From NCBI GenBank assembly GCA_019348435.1, contig JAHWJM010000016.1, positions 1-16,701 on the forward strand: a stretch of DNA of 16,701 nt. The letters are read 5' to 3'. The stretch's first letter is position 1; every line of letters starts with the position of its first letter. A program made the translations under genes and the position numbers. This document shows positions 7,572 through 15,154 of this stretch, piece by piece. Below the pieces are notes generated by a model, which saw nothing but the letters and a program-made list of their open reading frames with translations, did not search any database and was not told the DNA's origin. This DNA is from Actinomycetota bacterium (GTDB lineage Bacteria > Actinomycetota > Thermoleophilia > Solirubrobacterales > Solirubrobacteraceae).

Positions 7572-8618
7572 GTGCCAGACCCCGTCCTCACGCCGGCGAT
7601 CGACAAGGTCGCGTCGGGCCGGCACCTCAGCGCGGACGAGGCGGCCGAGGTGCTCGAGGTGATCATGGCCGGCGACGCCTCCGATGCGCAGATCGCGGGC
7701 CTGCTGATCGGGCTGCGCACGAAGGGCGAGACGGTCGAGGAGATCGCCGGGCTGGCGCGCACGATGCGCTCGCTCGCGGCGCCCGTCGCGACGGCACGAC
7801 AGGAACTCGTCGATACCGCCGGCACGGGCGGGGGGCGACCGACGTTCAACGTCTCGACGACCGCGGCGCTGATCGCCGCCGGCGCCGGCTGCGCGGTCGC
7901 CAAGCACGGCAACCGCTCCGCGACGAGCCGCTCGGGCTCGGCTGACGTGCTCGAGGCGCTGGGTGTGCGGATCGACCTCGGGCCCGAAGACGTCGGCACG
8001 TGCATCGACGAGCTCGGCTTCGGCTTCATGTTCGCGCCGCGCCATCACCAGGCCACGCGCTTTGTCATCCCGGTGCGCAAGGAGCTCGCGGTGCGGACGA
8101 TCTTCAACTTCCTGGGGCCACTGACGAACCCGGCCGGCGCCCGGCGCCAGGTCATCGGCGTCTCGGACCCCGCGTTCGTGGAGGTCATCGCGGGCGCCCT
8201 GGCGCTGCTCGGCGCCGACCGCGCGCTCGTCGTATCCTCGCACGACGCGCTCGACGAGATGAGCATCTCGGCCCCCACCGCCGTCGTCGAAATCGACGGC
8301 CCCGATCTGAAGGCCTACACCGTGAGCCCCGAGGACTGCGGGCTGGCGATGAGCCCTGACCCGCAGGCCACGCGGGGCGGGTCGCCGCAGGAGAACGCGG
8401 ACACGACACGGGCGATCCTCGCGGGCGAGTGCGGGCCCCGACGCGATCTCGCCGTGCTCAACGCCGGCGCCGCGATCTACGCCGCCGGGCGTGCCGACGA
8501 CCTCGCCGCAGGCGTCGCCGCCGCGCAGGACGCGATCGACGACGGGGCGGCGACGCGTACGCTCGACGCGCTTGTCGCGCGTACGCAACAGCTCGCCGGG
8601 GAATCCGCACCGGCATGA
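7572..8618 (+). CDS. trpD: Anthranilate phosphoribosyltransferase
   Basis: TrpD joins anthranilate to phosphoribosyl pyrophosphate, giving phosphoribosylanthranilate. The 348-residue length is normal for the single-function enzyme. The PRPP-binding GTGG loop is at 84-87, NVSTTAA at about 93-99, and KHGNRSATSRSGSADVLEALG begins at 111 (only its start, KHGNRSATS, is needed to recognise the family). Further on, FMFAPRHHQATRFVIPVRKE and RTIFNFLGPLTNPA are the substrate-binding blocks. It starts at GTG, and its TGA overlaps the ATG of trpC (8615), coupling the two genes. It is not fused to TrpG, unlike the enterobacterial form. Confidence 0.96.
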   Translation: MPDPVLTPAIDKVASGRHLSADEAAEVLEVIMAGDASDAQIAGLLIGLRTKGETVEEIAGLARTMRSLAAPVATARQELVDTAGTGGGRPTFNVSTTAALIAAGAGCAVAKHGNRSATSRSGSADVLEALGVRIDLGPEDVGTCIDELGFGFMFAPRHHQATRFVIPVRKELAVRTIFNFLGPLTNPAGARRQVIGVSDPAFVEVIAGALALLGADRALVVSSHDALDEMSISAPTAVVEIDGPDLKAYTVSPEDCGLAMSPDPQATRGGSPQENADTTRAILAGECGPRRDLAVLNAGAAIYAAGRADDLAAGVAAAQDAIDDGAATRTLDALVARTQQLAGESAPA

Positions 8619-9418
8619 ACGTGCTCGACCGGATCGTCGCGTCGACCCGCGAGGACGTTCGCCGGCGGCGCGAGGAGGTGCCCTTATCGCGGCTCGAGTC
8701 CGAGCTGGCCGGGCGGGGCGACGACCGCCCGTTCTCCGAGGCGCTGACGCTGCCCGGCGTCGCGGTGATCGCCGAGCACAAGCGCCGGTCGCCATCCGCC
8801 GGAACGATCCGTGAGGGCGCGACGGTCTCCGACGTCGTCCTCGCCTACGAACGCGGCGGCGCCGCGGCGATCTCGATCCTGACCGAGGGCAGGCACTTCG
8901 GCGGCTCGTTGGACGACCTGCGCGAGGCCCGCGCGGCATCCGCGCTGCCGATCCTGCGCAAGGACTTCATCGTCGACCCCTACCAGCTCTACGAGTCGGC
9001 CGCCGCGGGCGCCGATGCGATCCTGCTGATCGTCGCCGCGCTCGAGCCGCGCGTGCTCGGCGCGCTGTACGGCGAGGCGCGGGCGCTGGACCTCGACGTG
9101 CTCGTCGAGGTGCACGACGAGGACGAGCTCGAGCGCGCGCGGGAGCAGCTCGACGCCGACGTGATCGGCATCAACACCCGCAACCTGTCGGACTTCAGCG
9201 TCGACGTCGAGCGGACCTTCGAGCTGCTCGCCCACATCCCGGCGGGCAAGACGGTCATCTCGGAGTCGGGCTTTCACTCGCGCGAGCAACTCGACGCGCT
9301 CGAGCGCGTCGGCGTCGACGGCGTCCTCGTCGGAGAGTCGCTCATGCGTGCAGACGATCCCGGCGCCGCCCTGCGCGCGCTGACGGGTGCAGACGAAACC
9401 GGCGAACTCGCGCTGTAG
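8615..9418 (+). CDS. trpC: Indole-3-glycerol-phosphate synthase
   Basis: TrpC closes the indole ring from carboxyphenylamino-deoxyribulose phosphate. The 267-residue beta/alpha barrel shows the catalytic lysines in AEHKRRSPSAG (Lys56) and LRKDFIVDPYQ (Lys116), the glutamate in VLVEVHD (about 165), GINTRNLSDF with Asn187, and the phosphate-binding SESGF at 216-220. Most TrpC proteins read IAEVKRASPS at the first motif; here it is IAEHKRRSPS, with the catalytic Lys kept. The start overlaps the trpD stop. A much longer frame open from 8429 is not used because its upstream part lies over trpD and is Arg-rich shadow sequence. Confidence 0.96.
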   Translation: MNVLDRIVASTREDVRRRREEVPLSRLESELAGRGDDRPFSEALTLPGVAVIAEHKRRSPSAGTIREGATVSDVVLAYERGGAAAISILTEGRHFGGSLDDLREARAASALPILRKDFIVDPYQLYESAAAGADAILLIVAALEPRVLGALYGEARALDLDVLVEVHDEDELERAREQLDADVIGINTRNLSDFSVDVERTFELLAHIPAGKTVISESGFHSREQLDALERVGVDGVLVGESLMRADDPGAALRALTGADETGELAL

Positions 9419-9434
9419 CCGACTCTGGCGGCTC

Positions 9435-9440
9435 TACAGT
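9435..9440 (+). promoter_or_regulatory. -10 element for leaderless trpF
   Basis: TACAGT ends eight bases before the ATG at 9449. A TTG at 9440 is in frame but overlaps this hexamer, so the ATG is the preferred start. The gap after trpC is only 30 bases, and no ribosome binding site is seen. Confidence 0.5.
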
Positions 9441-9448
9441 TGAGCGTC

Positions 9449-10129
9449 ATGGCGACGCGCATCAAGCACTGCGGCATCACCAGCCTCGACGACGCGCACC
9501 GCGCCGCGGAGGCGGGGGCCTGGGCGCTGGGGATGATCTTCTGGGACGGCTCGGCGCGGCGCTGCGAGCTCGACGAGGCGCAGCGCGTCGGGAGCGCGCT
9601 GCGGCGCACGGTGAATCTCGTGGGGGTGTTCGTCAACGCGCGCCTGGAGGAGATCGACCTGGCCGTTCAGATGGCGGGGCTCTCGCACGTGCAGCTGCAC
9701 GGCGACGAGGGGCCCTCGTTCTGCAGCGAGGTGGCGCGCCGCACGGGCGCGAAGGTCATCAAGGCCGTCCGGGTGCAGTCGCGCGCGACGTTGCAGGCGG
9801 CCGCCGCCTTCCACACCGACTTCCTGCTGCTCGACGCGCACGTCGAGGGGGTTCCCGGCGGCACGGGGCGGACGATCGACTGGGAGCTCGTGCGTGACGC
9901 CAAGCTCGTGGCTCCGATCATCCTCAGCGGCGGCCTGACCGCGGCCAACGTCGCGGCCGCGATCGCCGCGACCGAGCCGTTCGCGGTGGATGTGGCCAGC
10001 GGCACCGAGTCGGCGCCGGGGGTCAAGGATCCTGCAAGGCTGCAAGCCTTCCATGCGGCGGTGCGCGCCATGGATGTCGAGGCGCCAGGCGCCGAGGACG
10101 CGGCGGCGAGCGCGAGCGCGGGCGCGTAG
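9449..10129 (+). CDS. trpF: Phosphoribosylanthranilate isomerase
   Basis: TrpF isomerises phosphoribosylanthranilate to carboxyphenylamino-deoxyribulose phosphate, the step between TrpD and TrpC. The 226-residue barrel carries the general base Cys8 in KHCGIT, LGMIFWDGSAR at about 28-38, VQLHGDE at 81-87, the general acid Asp129 in LLLDAHVEGVPGGTG, SGGLTAANV, and the phosphate-binding VDVASGTESAPGVKD. The C-terminus has an extra low-complexity Ala/Ser tail of about 15 residues. It stands as its own gene, neither fused to trpC nor overlapping it. Streptomyces and mycobacteria lack this gene and use PriA for both histidine and tryptophan, so its presence is informative about lineage. Confidence 0.95.
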   Translation: MATRIKHCGITSLDDAHRAAEAGAWALGMIFWDGSARRCELDEAQRVGSALRRTVNLVGVFVNARLEEIDLAVQMAGLSHVQLHGDEGPSFCSEVARRTGAKVIKAVRVQSRATLQAAAAFHTDFLLLDAHVEGVPGGTGRTIDWELVRDAKLVAPIILSGGLTAANVAAAIAATEPFAVDVASGTESAPGVKDPARLQAFHAAVRAMDVEAPGAEDAAASASAGA

Positions 10130-10197
10130 GGGAGGCGGCGAGCCGTCCGCCCTCGGCGGTTGCGCAGCCCGGCACCGCGACGACCGCCGCCCACGCC

Positions 10198-10203
10198 TAG
10201 GAT
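10198..10203 (+). promoter_or_regulatory. -10 element for leaderless trpB-trpA
   Basis: TAGGAT ends exactly seven bases before the ATG at 10211, the same spacing as for hisIE and plsC. The intervening bases CACTGCC hold no ribosome binding site. The 81-base gap before trpB also holds an imperfect GC-rich inverted repeat at about 10132-10154 that could end the trpF message. Confidence 0.6.
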
Positions 10204-10210
10204 CACTGCC

Positions 10211-11410
10211 ATGAGCGAACGCGCGCCCCTGATGGAATCCGGTGTCGAGCACCGCTTCGGCCCCTACGGCGGGCAGTACGTCCCCGAGACGCTGCTGCCG
10301 GCGCTCGTTGAGCTTGAAGGCGCATGGGTTGCGGCGCGCGACGACGTCGCCTACGTCGCCGAGCTCGACGGCCTGCTGCGCGACTTCGCCGGCCGCCCGA
10401 CGCCGCTGTACCTCGCCGAGCGGTTGTCCGAGCTGGCCGGGCGCGAGCTGTGGCTCAAGCGCGAGGACCTCATGCACACCGGCTCGCACAAGCTCAACAA
10501 CGCGCTCGGTCAGGCGCTGCTGGCCAGGCGCATGGGCAAGCAGCGGATCATCGCGGAGACCGGGGCCGGCCAGCACGGCGTCGCCACCGCGACCGCCTGC
10601 GCGCTGCTGGGCCTGGAGTGCATCGTCTACATGGGGGCCGAGGACATCCGCCGCCAGGCGCCCAACGTCCAGCGGATGAAGCTGCTCGGCGCCGACGTCG
10701 TCAGCGTCGACGCCGGCGCGCGCACGCTGAAGGAGGCCGTCAGCGAGGCGATCCGTGACTGGGTCTCGTCGGTCGCCACGACGCACTACATCATCGGGTC
10801 CGCCGTCGGCCCGGCGCCGTATCCGGCGATCGTGCGCGACCTGCAGCGCGTGATCGGTGACGAGGCGCGCCGCGAGCTGCTCGCGCGCGCCGGGCGCCTG
10901 CCGGACCGCGTCGTCGCCTGCGTCGGGGGCGGCTCGAACTCGATCGGCATCTTCAGCCCGTTCGTAAACGACGCGGACGTCGCCCTGATCGGCGTCGAGG
11001 CGGCGGGGCAGGGGCTCGGGAGTGGCCGGCACGGCGCACCGCTGACGGCCGGCGGTCGCGCCGGTGTGCTGCACGGCTCGCTGTCGGCGGTGATGCAGGA
11101 CCGCGACGGGCAGGTCACCGAGGCGCATTCGATCTCCGCCGGGCTCGACTATCCCGGCTCCGGACCCGAGCACGCCTACCTGCGCGACTCCGGCCGCGCA
11201 CGCTACGTCGCGGTGGAGGACACCGACGCGCTGTGCGCCTTCCGCGAGGTGACCCGGCTGGAGGGGATCATCCCGGCGCTCGAGACCTCGCACGCGCTGT
11301 ACTACGCGATCCACGAGGACGGGATTGGCTCGACGCTCGACCTCGTCTGCCTGTCGGGCCGCGGCGACAAGGACCTCGCCGAGGTCATCGCCCAGGGCGA
11401 TGCGCCGTAG
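10211..11410 (+). CDS. trpB: Tryptophan synthase beta subunit
   Basis: TrpB condenses indole with serine to make tryptophan, using pyridoxal phosphate. The 399-residue product is a classic TrpB1: FGPYGGQYVPETL near the start (16-28), the PLP lysine Lys94 in HTGSHKLNNALGQ, GAGQHGVA at 118-125, and the PLP phosphate-binding GGGSNSIG at 239-246. EGIIPALETSHA lies near residues 355-366. The frame is open back to 10160, but the ATG at 10211 follows a -10 hexamer and begins the conserved region at the usual place, so it is preferred. trpA follows 20 bases later and the two subunits form the alpha2-beta2 complex with an indole tunnel. Confidence 0.97.
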   Translation: MSERAPLMESGVEHRFGPYGGQYVPETLLPALVELEGAWVAARDDVAYVAELDGLLRDFAGRPTPLYLAERLSELAGRELWLKREDLMHTGSHKLNNALGQALLARRMGKQRIIAETGAGQHGVATATACALLGLECIVYMGAEDIRRQAPNVQRMKLLGADVVSVDAGARTLKEAVSEAIRDWVSSVATTHYIIGSAVGPAPYPAIVRDLQRVIGDEARRELLARAGRLPDRVVACVGGGSNSIGIFSPFVNDADVALIGVEAAGQGLGSGRHGAPLTAGGRAGVLHGSLSAVMQDRDGQVTEAHSISAGLDYPGSGPEHAYLRDSGRARYVAVEDTDALCAFREVTRLEGIIPALETSHALYYAIHEDGIGSTLDLVCLSGRGDKDLAEVIAQGDAP

Positions 11411-11430
11411 CCGGCGCGGCAGCTCGCGGC

Positions 11431-12258
11431 ATGGGTAAGCCCGCCCGCGATCGCGTGCCGGCGGTGGCGCAGACCGGGGAGGACCGCATCGGCGCAGCGT
11501 TCGCGCTGCGTCGCGGGCGAGCCGCGCTGATGCCGTACCTGATGGGCGGGTTTCCGGACATGGCCACCTCCCGCGCGATCGGCGAGGCGTACGCGGCCAA
11601 CGGCGCCGACCTGATCGAGCTCGGGGTGCCGTACTCCGACCCGCTCGCCGACGGGCCGACGATCCAGGCGGCGGGCACGGCGGCATTGCGTGCCGGCGCG
11701 ACGATCGGCGGCGTGCTCGAGGTCGGCGAGGCGCTTGCGCGCCGCGTTCCGGTCGTTCTCATGTGCTACGTCAACCTCGTGCTCGCGCCCGGCGCCGACG
11801 CGTTCGTGCAGCGGCTGCGGGAGGCCGGCATCAGCGGCCTCATCGTGCCCGACCTGCCGATGGGCGAGGAGCCCGCCGTCACGGAGGCCTGCGCCGAGCA
11901 CGGCGTCGCGCTCGTGCCGCTCGTGGCGCCGACGACGACCGACGAACGCCTCGCGCTGATCGGGGCGCAGGCACAGGGCTTTCTCTACACCGTCTCCGTG
12001 AGCGGGACGACGGGCGAGCGCGGCAGCCGCGCGCAGGCCTTCGGCGAGCTGCTCGGGCGCGTCAAGCGCCACACCGCAGTGCCGGTCGCCCTCGGCTTCG
12101 GCATCGCGACGCCCGAGCACGCAGCCGAGGCGGCGCGCGCCGGCGCCGACGGCGTGATCGTCGGCACCCGCCTCGTGCGGGCCGCCGCCGAAGCCGACGA
12201 TCCGGCTGCGGCGACCGGCGAATTCGTAGCGGAACTCGCTGCTGCGCTCATCCGTTAG
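11431..12258 (+). CDS. trpA: Tryptophan synthase alpha subunit
   Basis: TrpA splits indole-3-glycerol phosphate into glyceraldehyde 3-phosphate and indole, which passes to TrpB. The 275-residue barrel shows MPYLMGGFPD at 34-43, the catalytic Glu63 and Asp74 in IELGVPYSDPLADGP, IVPDLP in the middle, the flexible loop and phosphate site VSVSGTTGERG, and GFGIATPEHA plus GVIVGTRLV near the end. I take ATG 11431 as the start because it lies just after trpB. It lacks a clear ribosome binding site and a GTG a few codons on (11458) is possible. The stop codon TAG is embedded in a -10 hexamer for the next gene. Confidence 0.95.
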   Translation: MGKPARDRVPAVAQTGEDRIGAAFALRRGRAALMPYLMGGFPDMATSRAIGEAYAANGADLIELGVPYSDPLADGPTIQAAGTAALRAGATIGGVLEVGEALARRVPVVLMCYVNLVLAPGADAFVQRLREAGISGLIVPDLPMGEEPAVTEACAEHGVALVPLVAPTTTDERLALIGAQAQGFLYTVSVSGTTGERGSRAQAFGELLGRVKRHTAVPVALGFGIATPEHAAEAARAGADGVIVGTRLVRAAAEADDPAAATGEFVAELAAALIR

Positions 12259-12261
12259 GCT
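12256..12261 (+). promoter_or_regulatory. -10 element overlapping the trpA stop codon
   Basis: TAGGCT begins with the TAG stop codon of trpA and ends nine bases before the ATG of the small membrane protein. The spacing again suggests a leaderless or nearly leaderless start. It could drive the small gene and the first substrate-binding protein independently of trpBA. Confidence 0.4.
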
Positions 12262-12270
12262 GGCGCCGCA

Positions 12271-12441
12271 ATGGGTCTCGTCATCGCCACGACCTTTGGT
12301 CTCTGCGCGTGGGTCGTCCTCTGGGCGATCGGCTGGAACGCCATGGACGCGTTTCTCGTCACGAGCGTGGTCATCACCCTGGGCGCCGCCGGGAGGCTCC
12401 TCAACCCGTATCTGCCTGGCCGTCACGAGACGGACAGCTAG
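12271..12441 (+). CDS. Small two-helix membrane protein, unknown function
   Basis: This 56-residue frame starts at ATG 12271 and ends at TAG 12439-12441. I do not recognise it. It consists almost wholly of two hydrophobic segments: MGLVIATTFGLCAWVVLWAI at 1-20 and AFLVTSVVITLGAAGRLL at 27-44, joined by a short GWNAMD loop. A polar, positively and negatively charged tail (NPYLPGRHETDS) follows. This hairpin topology, clean codon use and its tight placement, 12 bases after trpA and seven before the next gene, argue that it is real. A longer frame from 12296 overlaps it out of frame and is the artificial upstream extension of the next gene. A role connected to the membrane transporter downstream is possible but unproven. 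Confidence 0.65.
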   Translation: MGLVIATTFGLCAWVVLWAIGWNAMDAFLVTSVVITLGAAGRLLNPYLPGRHETDS

Positions 12442-12448
12442 CCGGCCG

Positions 12449-13693
12449 ATGCCCCGTGGGCTCCGGGCGGCGATCGCCTGCGTCCTCGGCGTCCTCGTCC
12501 TCGGGGCCGGCGCGACCGGCTGCGGCGGCGAAGACGAACCGACCGCCGTCAAGAGCGGCCCAGACACGCTGACGATCTACTCGAGCCTGCCGATGCAGGG
12601 TCCCGATCGTGCGCGGGCACGCGACATGGTCAACGCGATCAAGCTCGCCCTGCAGGAGGCCGGCGGCAAGGTCGGCCCCTTCACCATCACGTACGTCGCG
12701 CTGGACGCGGCGAAGCCCGGTGCGCAGACCTGGACCGGCGACAAGGTGCTCGACAACGCGCGCCAAGCGGTCCGCGACCTCAACGCGATCGCCTACATCG
12801 GCGACCGCGACTCGGCCGCCACCGCGCTGTCGGTGCCGCTGACCAACGAGGGCCACATCCTCCAGGTCAGCCCGTCGAGCACGTACGACGGGCTCACGCG
12901 CGAGAGCCGGCGCCAAGGCGAGCCCGAGCGCTTCTATCCCTCCGGCGAGCGCACCTTCGGGCGCGTCGTGCCCCGCGATCAGGTGCAGGCCTCGGCGCTG
13001 ATCGGCTACATGAAGAGCCTCGGCGCGCGCAGCGTCGCGTTGCTCGCCGACCGCGCGATCTACGGCGGCGGCCTTGCCGAAGCCGTCCAGAAGGCCGCGG
13101 AGCGCCAGGGAGGCATCACCGTCCACGACCGCGGCCGGATCGACGCGCTCAAAGACGATCTCTCGGGACCGGCGCGCAAGGTCGCCGAGACCGGCGCCGA
13201 CGCCTTCCTCTTCGCCGGCACGACCGACACGGGCGCGGCCGCGATCTTCAGGGCGGTCGCCGCCGCTGCGCCGCGCATGCGGCTCTTCGGGCCCGCTGCC
13301 GTCGCCGATCAGGCGTTCGCAGACGCGCTGCCCGCCGCCGTCGAGCGCCGGATGCACGTGACGACGCCGGCGCTGCCGCCGCGCCTGCTGCCGGCCTCGG
13401 CGCGCGCCTTTCGCGACCGCTTCCGTACGACATTCGGCCGTTCGCCGGCGCCCGAGGCCCTGCAGGCCTACGAGGCGGCCGGCGCCGTCCTGCACTCGAT
13501 CAGGAGCGCGGGCGAGAAGGGCAACGATCGCCGCGCCGTGACGAAGGCGTTCTTTGCGATCCGCAACCGCGAATCCGTGCTCGGCCGCTACTCGATCGAT
13601 CGCTTCGGCGACACGACGCTCTCCCGATACGCCGGAAAACGTCTCAACGATTCGCAGTTCGTGCTCCACAAGCTGCTCGAAGTGCGCCGCTGA
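12449..13693 (+). CDS. ABC transporter substrate-binding lipoprotein, branched-chain amino acid type (copy 1)
   Basis: The 414-residue product is a periplasmic-binding-protein fold of the LivJ/LivK (Peripla_BP_6) class, held at the outer face of the membrane by lipid. Residues 1-24 form a lipoprotein signal with a somewhat weak lipobox, GATGC, and Cys25 as the modified residue. The mature protein begins with LTIYSSLPMQGPDRARA, typical of this group, then two lobes with AYIGDRDSAATALSVPL and a C-terminal SVLGRYSIDRFGDTTLSRY. It starts at ATG 12449, seven bases after the small membrane gene; the upstream open frame back to 12296 is not used because it lacks a signal sequence at that end. It is clearly homologous to the next gene. 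The ligand is unknown. Confidence 0.88.
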   Translation: MPRGLRAAIACVLGVLVLGAGATGCGGEDEPTAVKSGPDTLTIYSSLPMQGPDRARARDMVNAIKLALQEAGGKVGPFTITYVALDAAKPGAQTWTGDKVLDNARQAVRDLNAIAYIGDRDSAATALSVPLTNEGHILQVSPSSTYDGLTRESRRQGEPERFYPSGERTFGRVVPRDQVQASALIGYMKSLGARSVALLADRAIYGGGLAEAVQKAAERQGGITVHDRGRIDALKDDLSGPARKVAETGADAFLFAGTTDTGAAAIFRAVAAAAPRMRLFGPAAVADQAFADALPAAVERRMHVTTPALPPRLLPASARAFRDRFRTTFGRSPAPEALQAYEAAGAVLHSIRSAGEKGNDRRAVTKAFFAIRNRESVLGRYSIDRFGDTTLSRYAGKRLNDSQFVLHKLLEVRR

Positions 13694-13751
13694 CGGCGGC
13701 ATCTCCGCTGCACGCCTGCGTACAACTGCTCGTTCATCGCTGCCACGGGTG

Positions 13752-13757
13752 TACGAT
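13752..13757 (+). promoter_or_regulatory. -10 candidate for the second substrate-binding protein
   Basis: TACGAT lies 40 bases before the TTG start at 13798 and would give a leader of about 34 bases. That leader contains the hairpin over the ribosome binding site. No convincing -35 was seen. An in-frame GTG at 13771 lies closer but is not followed by a signal peptide at the right distance. Confidence 0.4.
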
Positions 13758-13779
13758 CGCCCGCATCCGCGTGTCAACG

Positions 13780-13794
13780 GTCCTCCGGGAGGAC
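13780..13794 (+). promoter_or_regulatory. Hairpin covering the ribosome binding site of the second substrate-binding protein
   Basis: GTCCTCCGGGAGGAC forms a perfect six-base stem (GTCCTC with GAGGAC) and a three-base loop CGG. The right arm is the Shine-Dalgarno sequence GGAGG, five bases before the TTG start. When folded, the site would be hidden from the ribosome, so translation could respond to temperature, a ligand, or an RNA or protein that opens it. Confidence 0.5.
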
Positions 13795-13797
13795 GAA

Positions 13798-15078
13798 TTG
13801 AAGCTACACCGACTTGTCACTTTCAGCTGCGTGTTTGCGATCTCCGCGTTCGGCGTCGCCGCTTGCGGGGACGATGACGAGGCCGCCGACACCGGCGGGG
13901 CTACAACAACAGCCACAACAGGCGAGGCCGCCGGCGGCGAGCTGACGATCTACTCGAGCCTGCCGCTGCAGGGCGCGTCGCGCCCGCAGACGACCGCGAT
14001 GGTCAACGGCATCAGGCTCGCGCTCAAGGAGGCCGACAACAAGGCCGGCAACTTCACGATCAAGTACCAGTCGCTCGACGACTCGACGGCGCAGGCAGGC
14101 TCGTGGACGCCTGAGGCGACGTCGCAGAATGCGCGCCGGGCCGCGCAGGACGAGAACGTCGGCGCCTACATCGGCGAGTTCAACTCCGGTGCCAGCGCGG
14201 TTTCGATCCCGATCCTCAGCGAAGCGAAGGTTCCGCAGATCTCGCCTGCCAATACCGCGGTCGGCCTGACCTCCGACGAGCCGGGAGCCGAGAAGGGCGA
14301 GCCCGAGAAGTACTACCCGACGGGCTTTCGCAACTACGTGCGCATCGTGCCCAAGGACACCATCCAGGGCTCCGCGCTGGCGACCGTCATGAAGGAGGAC
14401 GGCTGCACGAAGGTCGCGATGGCCAACGACCGCGAGGTCTACGGGGCCGGGTTGTCGCGCAACATCGAGATGTCCGCGGAGGATCAGGACCTCCGCATCC
14501 TGTTCAACGACGGCATCGACCCGAAGGCGGCGAACTACCGTTCGCTGGCATCTCGCGCCAAGAGCCAGGGTGCCGACTGCTTCGTCTACAGCGGCATCAC
14601 CGCCAACAACGCGGTCCAGCTGTTCAAGGACTTCGAGGCGGCGCTGCCCAACGCGAAGCTCTACGGACCGGACGGCGTGGCCGAATCGGGCTTCGCCGAC
14701 CCCAAGGAGGGCGGCGTTCCGGCGTCCGTAGGCGAGAAGATCAAGGTGACGGTTGCGACGCTCGATCCGGCGAGCTACCCGCCCGAGGGCCGGCAGTTCT
14801 TCGAGCAGTTCGAGCAGGAGTACGGAGAGCCCAACCCCGACCCGTACGCGATCTACGGCTACGAGGCGATGCGTCTCGCGCTGGACGCGATCGAGCGCTC
14901 GCAGACGGGTGAGAAGGAGGACGTCGTCAAGGCGCTGTTCGCCACGGAGGAGCGCTCGAGCGTGCTCGGCACGTACTCGATCGACGACAACGGCGACACG
15001 ACGCTGACGGACTACGGCGTCTACTCGATCGACGGCGGCGAGTTGGAGTTCGAGAAGACGGTGAAGGCCGCCACCTAA
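13798..15078 (+). CDS. ABC transporter substrate-binding lipoprotein, branched-chain amino acid type (copy 2)
   Basis: This second LivJ/LivK-class binding protein has 426 residues when started at TTG 13798. That start is chosen because GGAGG precedes it at the right distance and the sequence opens directly with a lipoprotein signal, MKLHRLVTFSCVFAISAFG, ending in lipobox VAAC with Cys23. Starting at GTG 13771 would add nine charged residues before the signal. After a Thr/Asp/Ala-rich linker comes LTIYSSLPLQGASRPQ, then AYIGEFNSGASAVSIPI, GEPEKYYPTGFRNYVRIVP and a C-terminal SVLGTYSIDDNGDTTL, each paralleled in copy 1. A strong hairpin follows, then the permease. It is the likelier main receptor of that permease, being adjacent to it. 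Confidence 0.9.
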   Translation: MKLHRLVTFSCVFAISAFGVAACGDDDEAADTGGATTTATTGEAAGGELTIYSSLPLQGASRPQTTAMVNGIRLALKEADNKAGNFTIKYQSLDDSTAQAGSWTPEATSQNARRAAQDENVGAYIGEFNSGASAVSIPILSEAKVPQISPANTAVGLTSDEPGAEKGEPEKYYPTGFRNYVRIVPKDTIQGSALATVMKEDGCTKVAMANDREVYGAGLSRNIEMSAEDQDLRILFNDGIDPKAANYRSLASRAKSQGADCFVYSGITANNAVQLFKDFEAALPNAKLYGPDGVAESGFADPKEGGVPASVGEKIKVTVATLDPASYPPEGRQFFEQFEQEYGEPNPDPYAIYGYEAMRLALDAIERSQTGEKEDVVKALFATEERSSVLGTYSIDDNGDTTLTDYGVYSIDGGELEFEKTVKAAT

Positions 15079-15091
15079 GCAGACGAGGCGC

Positions 15092-15122
15092 ACGGGGGCG
15101 GGGCTTCGGGCCCCGCCCCCGT
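15092..15122 (+). terminator. Strong GC hairpin between the binding protein and permease genes
   Basis: A 13-base perfect stem (ACGGGGGCGGGGC, 15092-15104; partner 15110-15122) with loop TTCGG starts 14 bases after the stop codon. There is no T-run. It may end most transcripts, or protect the 3' end of the binding-protein message, so that more receptor than permease is made, a pattern well known in ABC transporter operons. Confidence 0.7.
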
Positions 15123-15154
15123 CCGTACCAGGACGGATCCGACCAAAACCAGCC

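Noticed and set aside
6789..8939. A 716-codon minus-strand frame over plsC-like, trpD and trpC genes
   Set aside because: Same reasoning: Arg-rich, low complexity, and opposite well-supported genes.
10132..10154. Inverted repeat after trpF as a firm terminator
   Set aside because: The arms pair only with a bulge and there is no T-run, so it is mentioned only in passing.
9434..11686. A 750-codon open frame on the minus strand over trpF, trpB and part of trpA
   Set aside because: It is Arg/Ala/Gly-rich with no recognisable domain and lies opposite genes with intact catalytic motifs. Very high GC makes stop codons rare, so long antisense frames are expected.
12296..12448. Upstream extension of the first binding protein to an ATG-type start at 12296
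   Set aside because: The added 51 residues overlap the small membrane protein out of frame and would place the lipoprotein signal in the middle of the chain.
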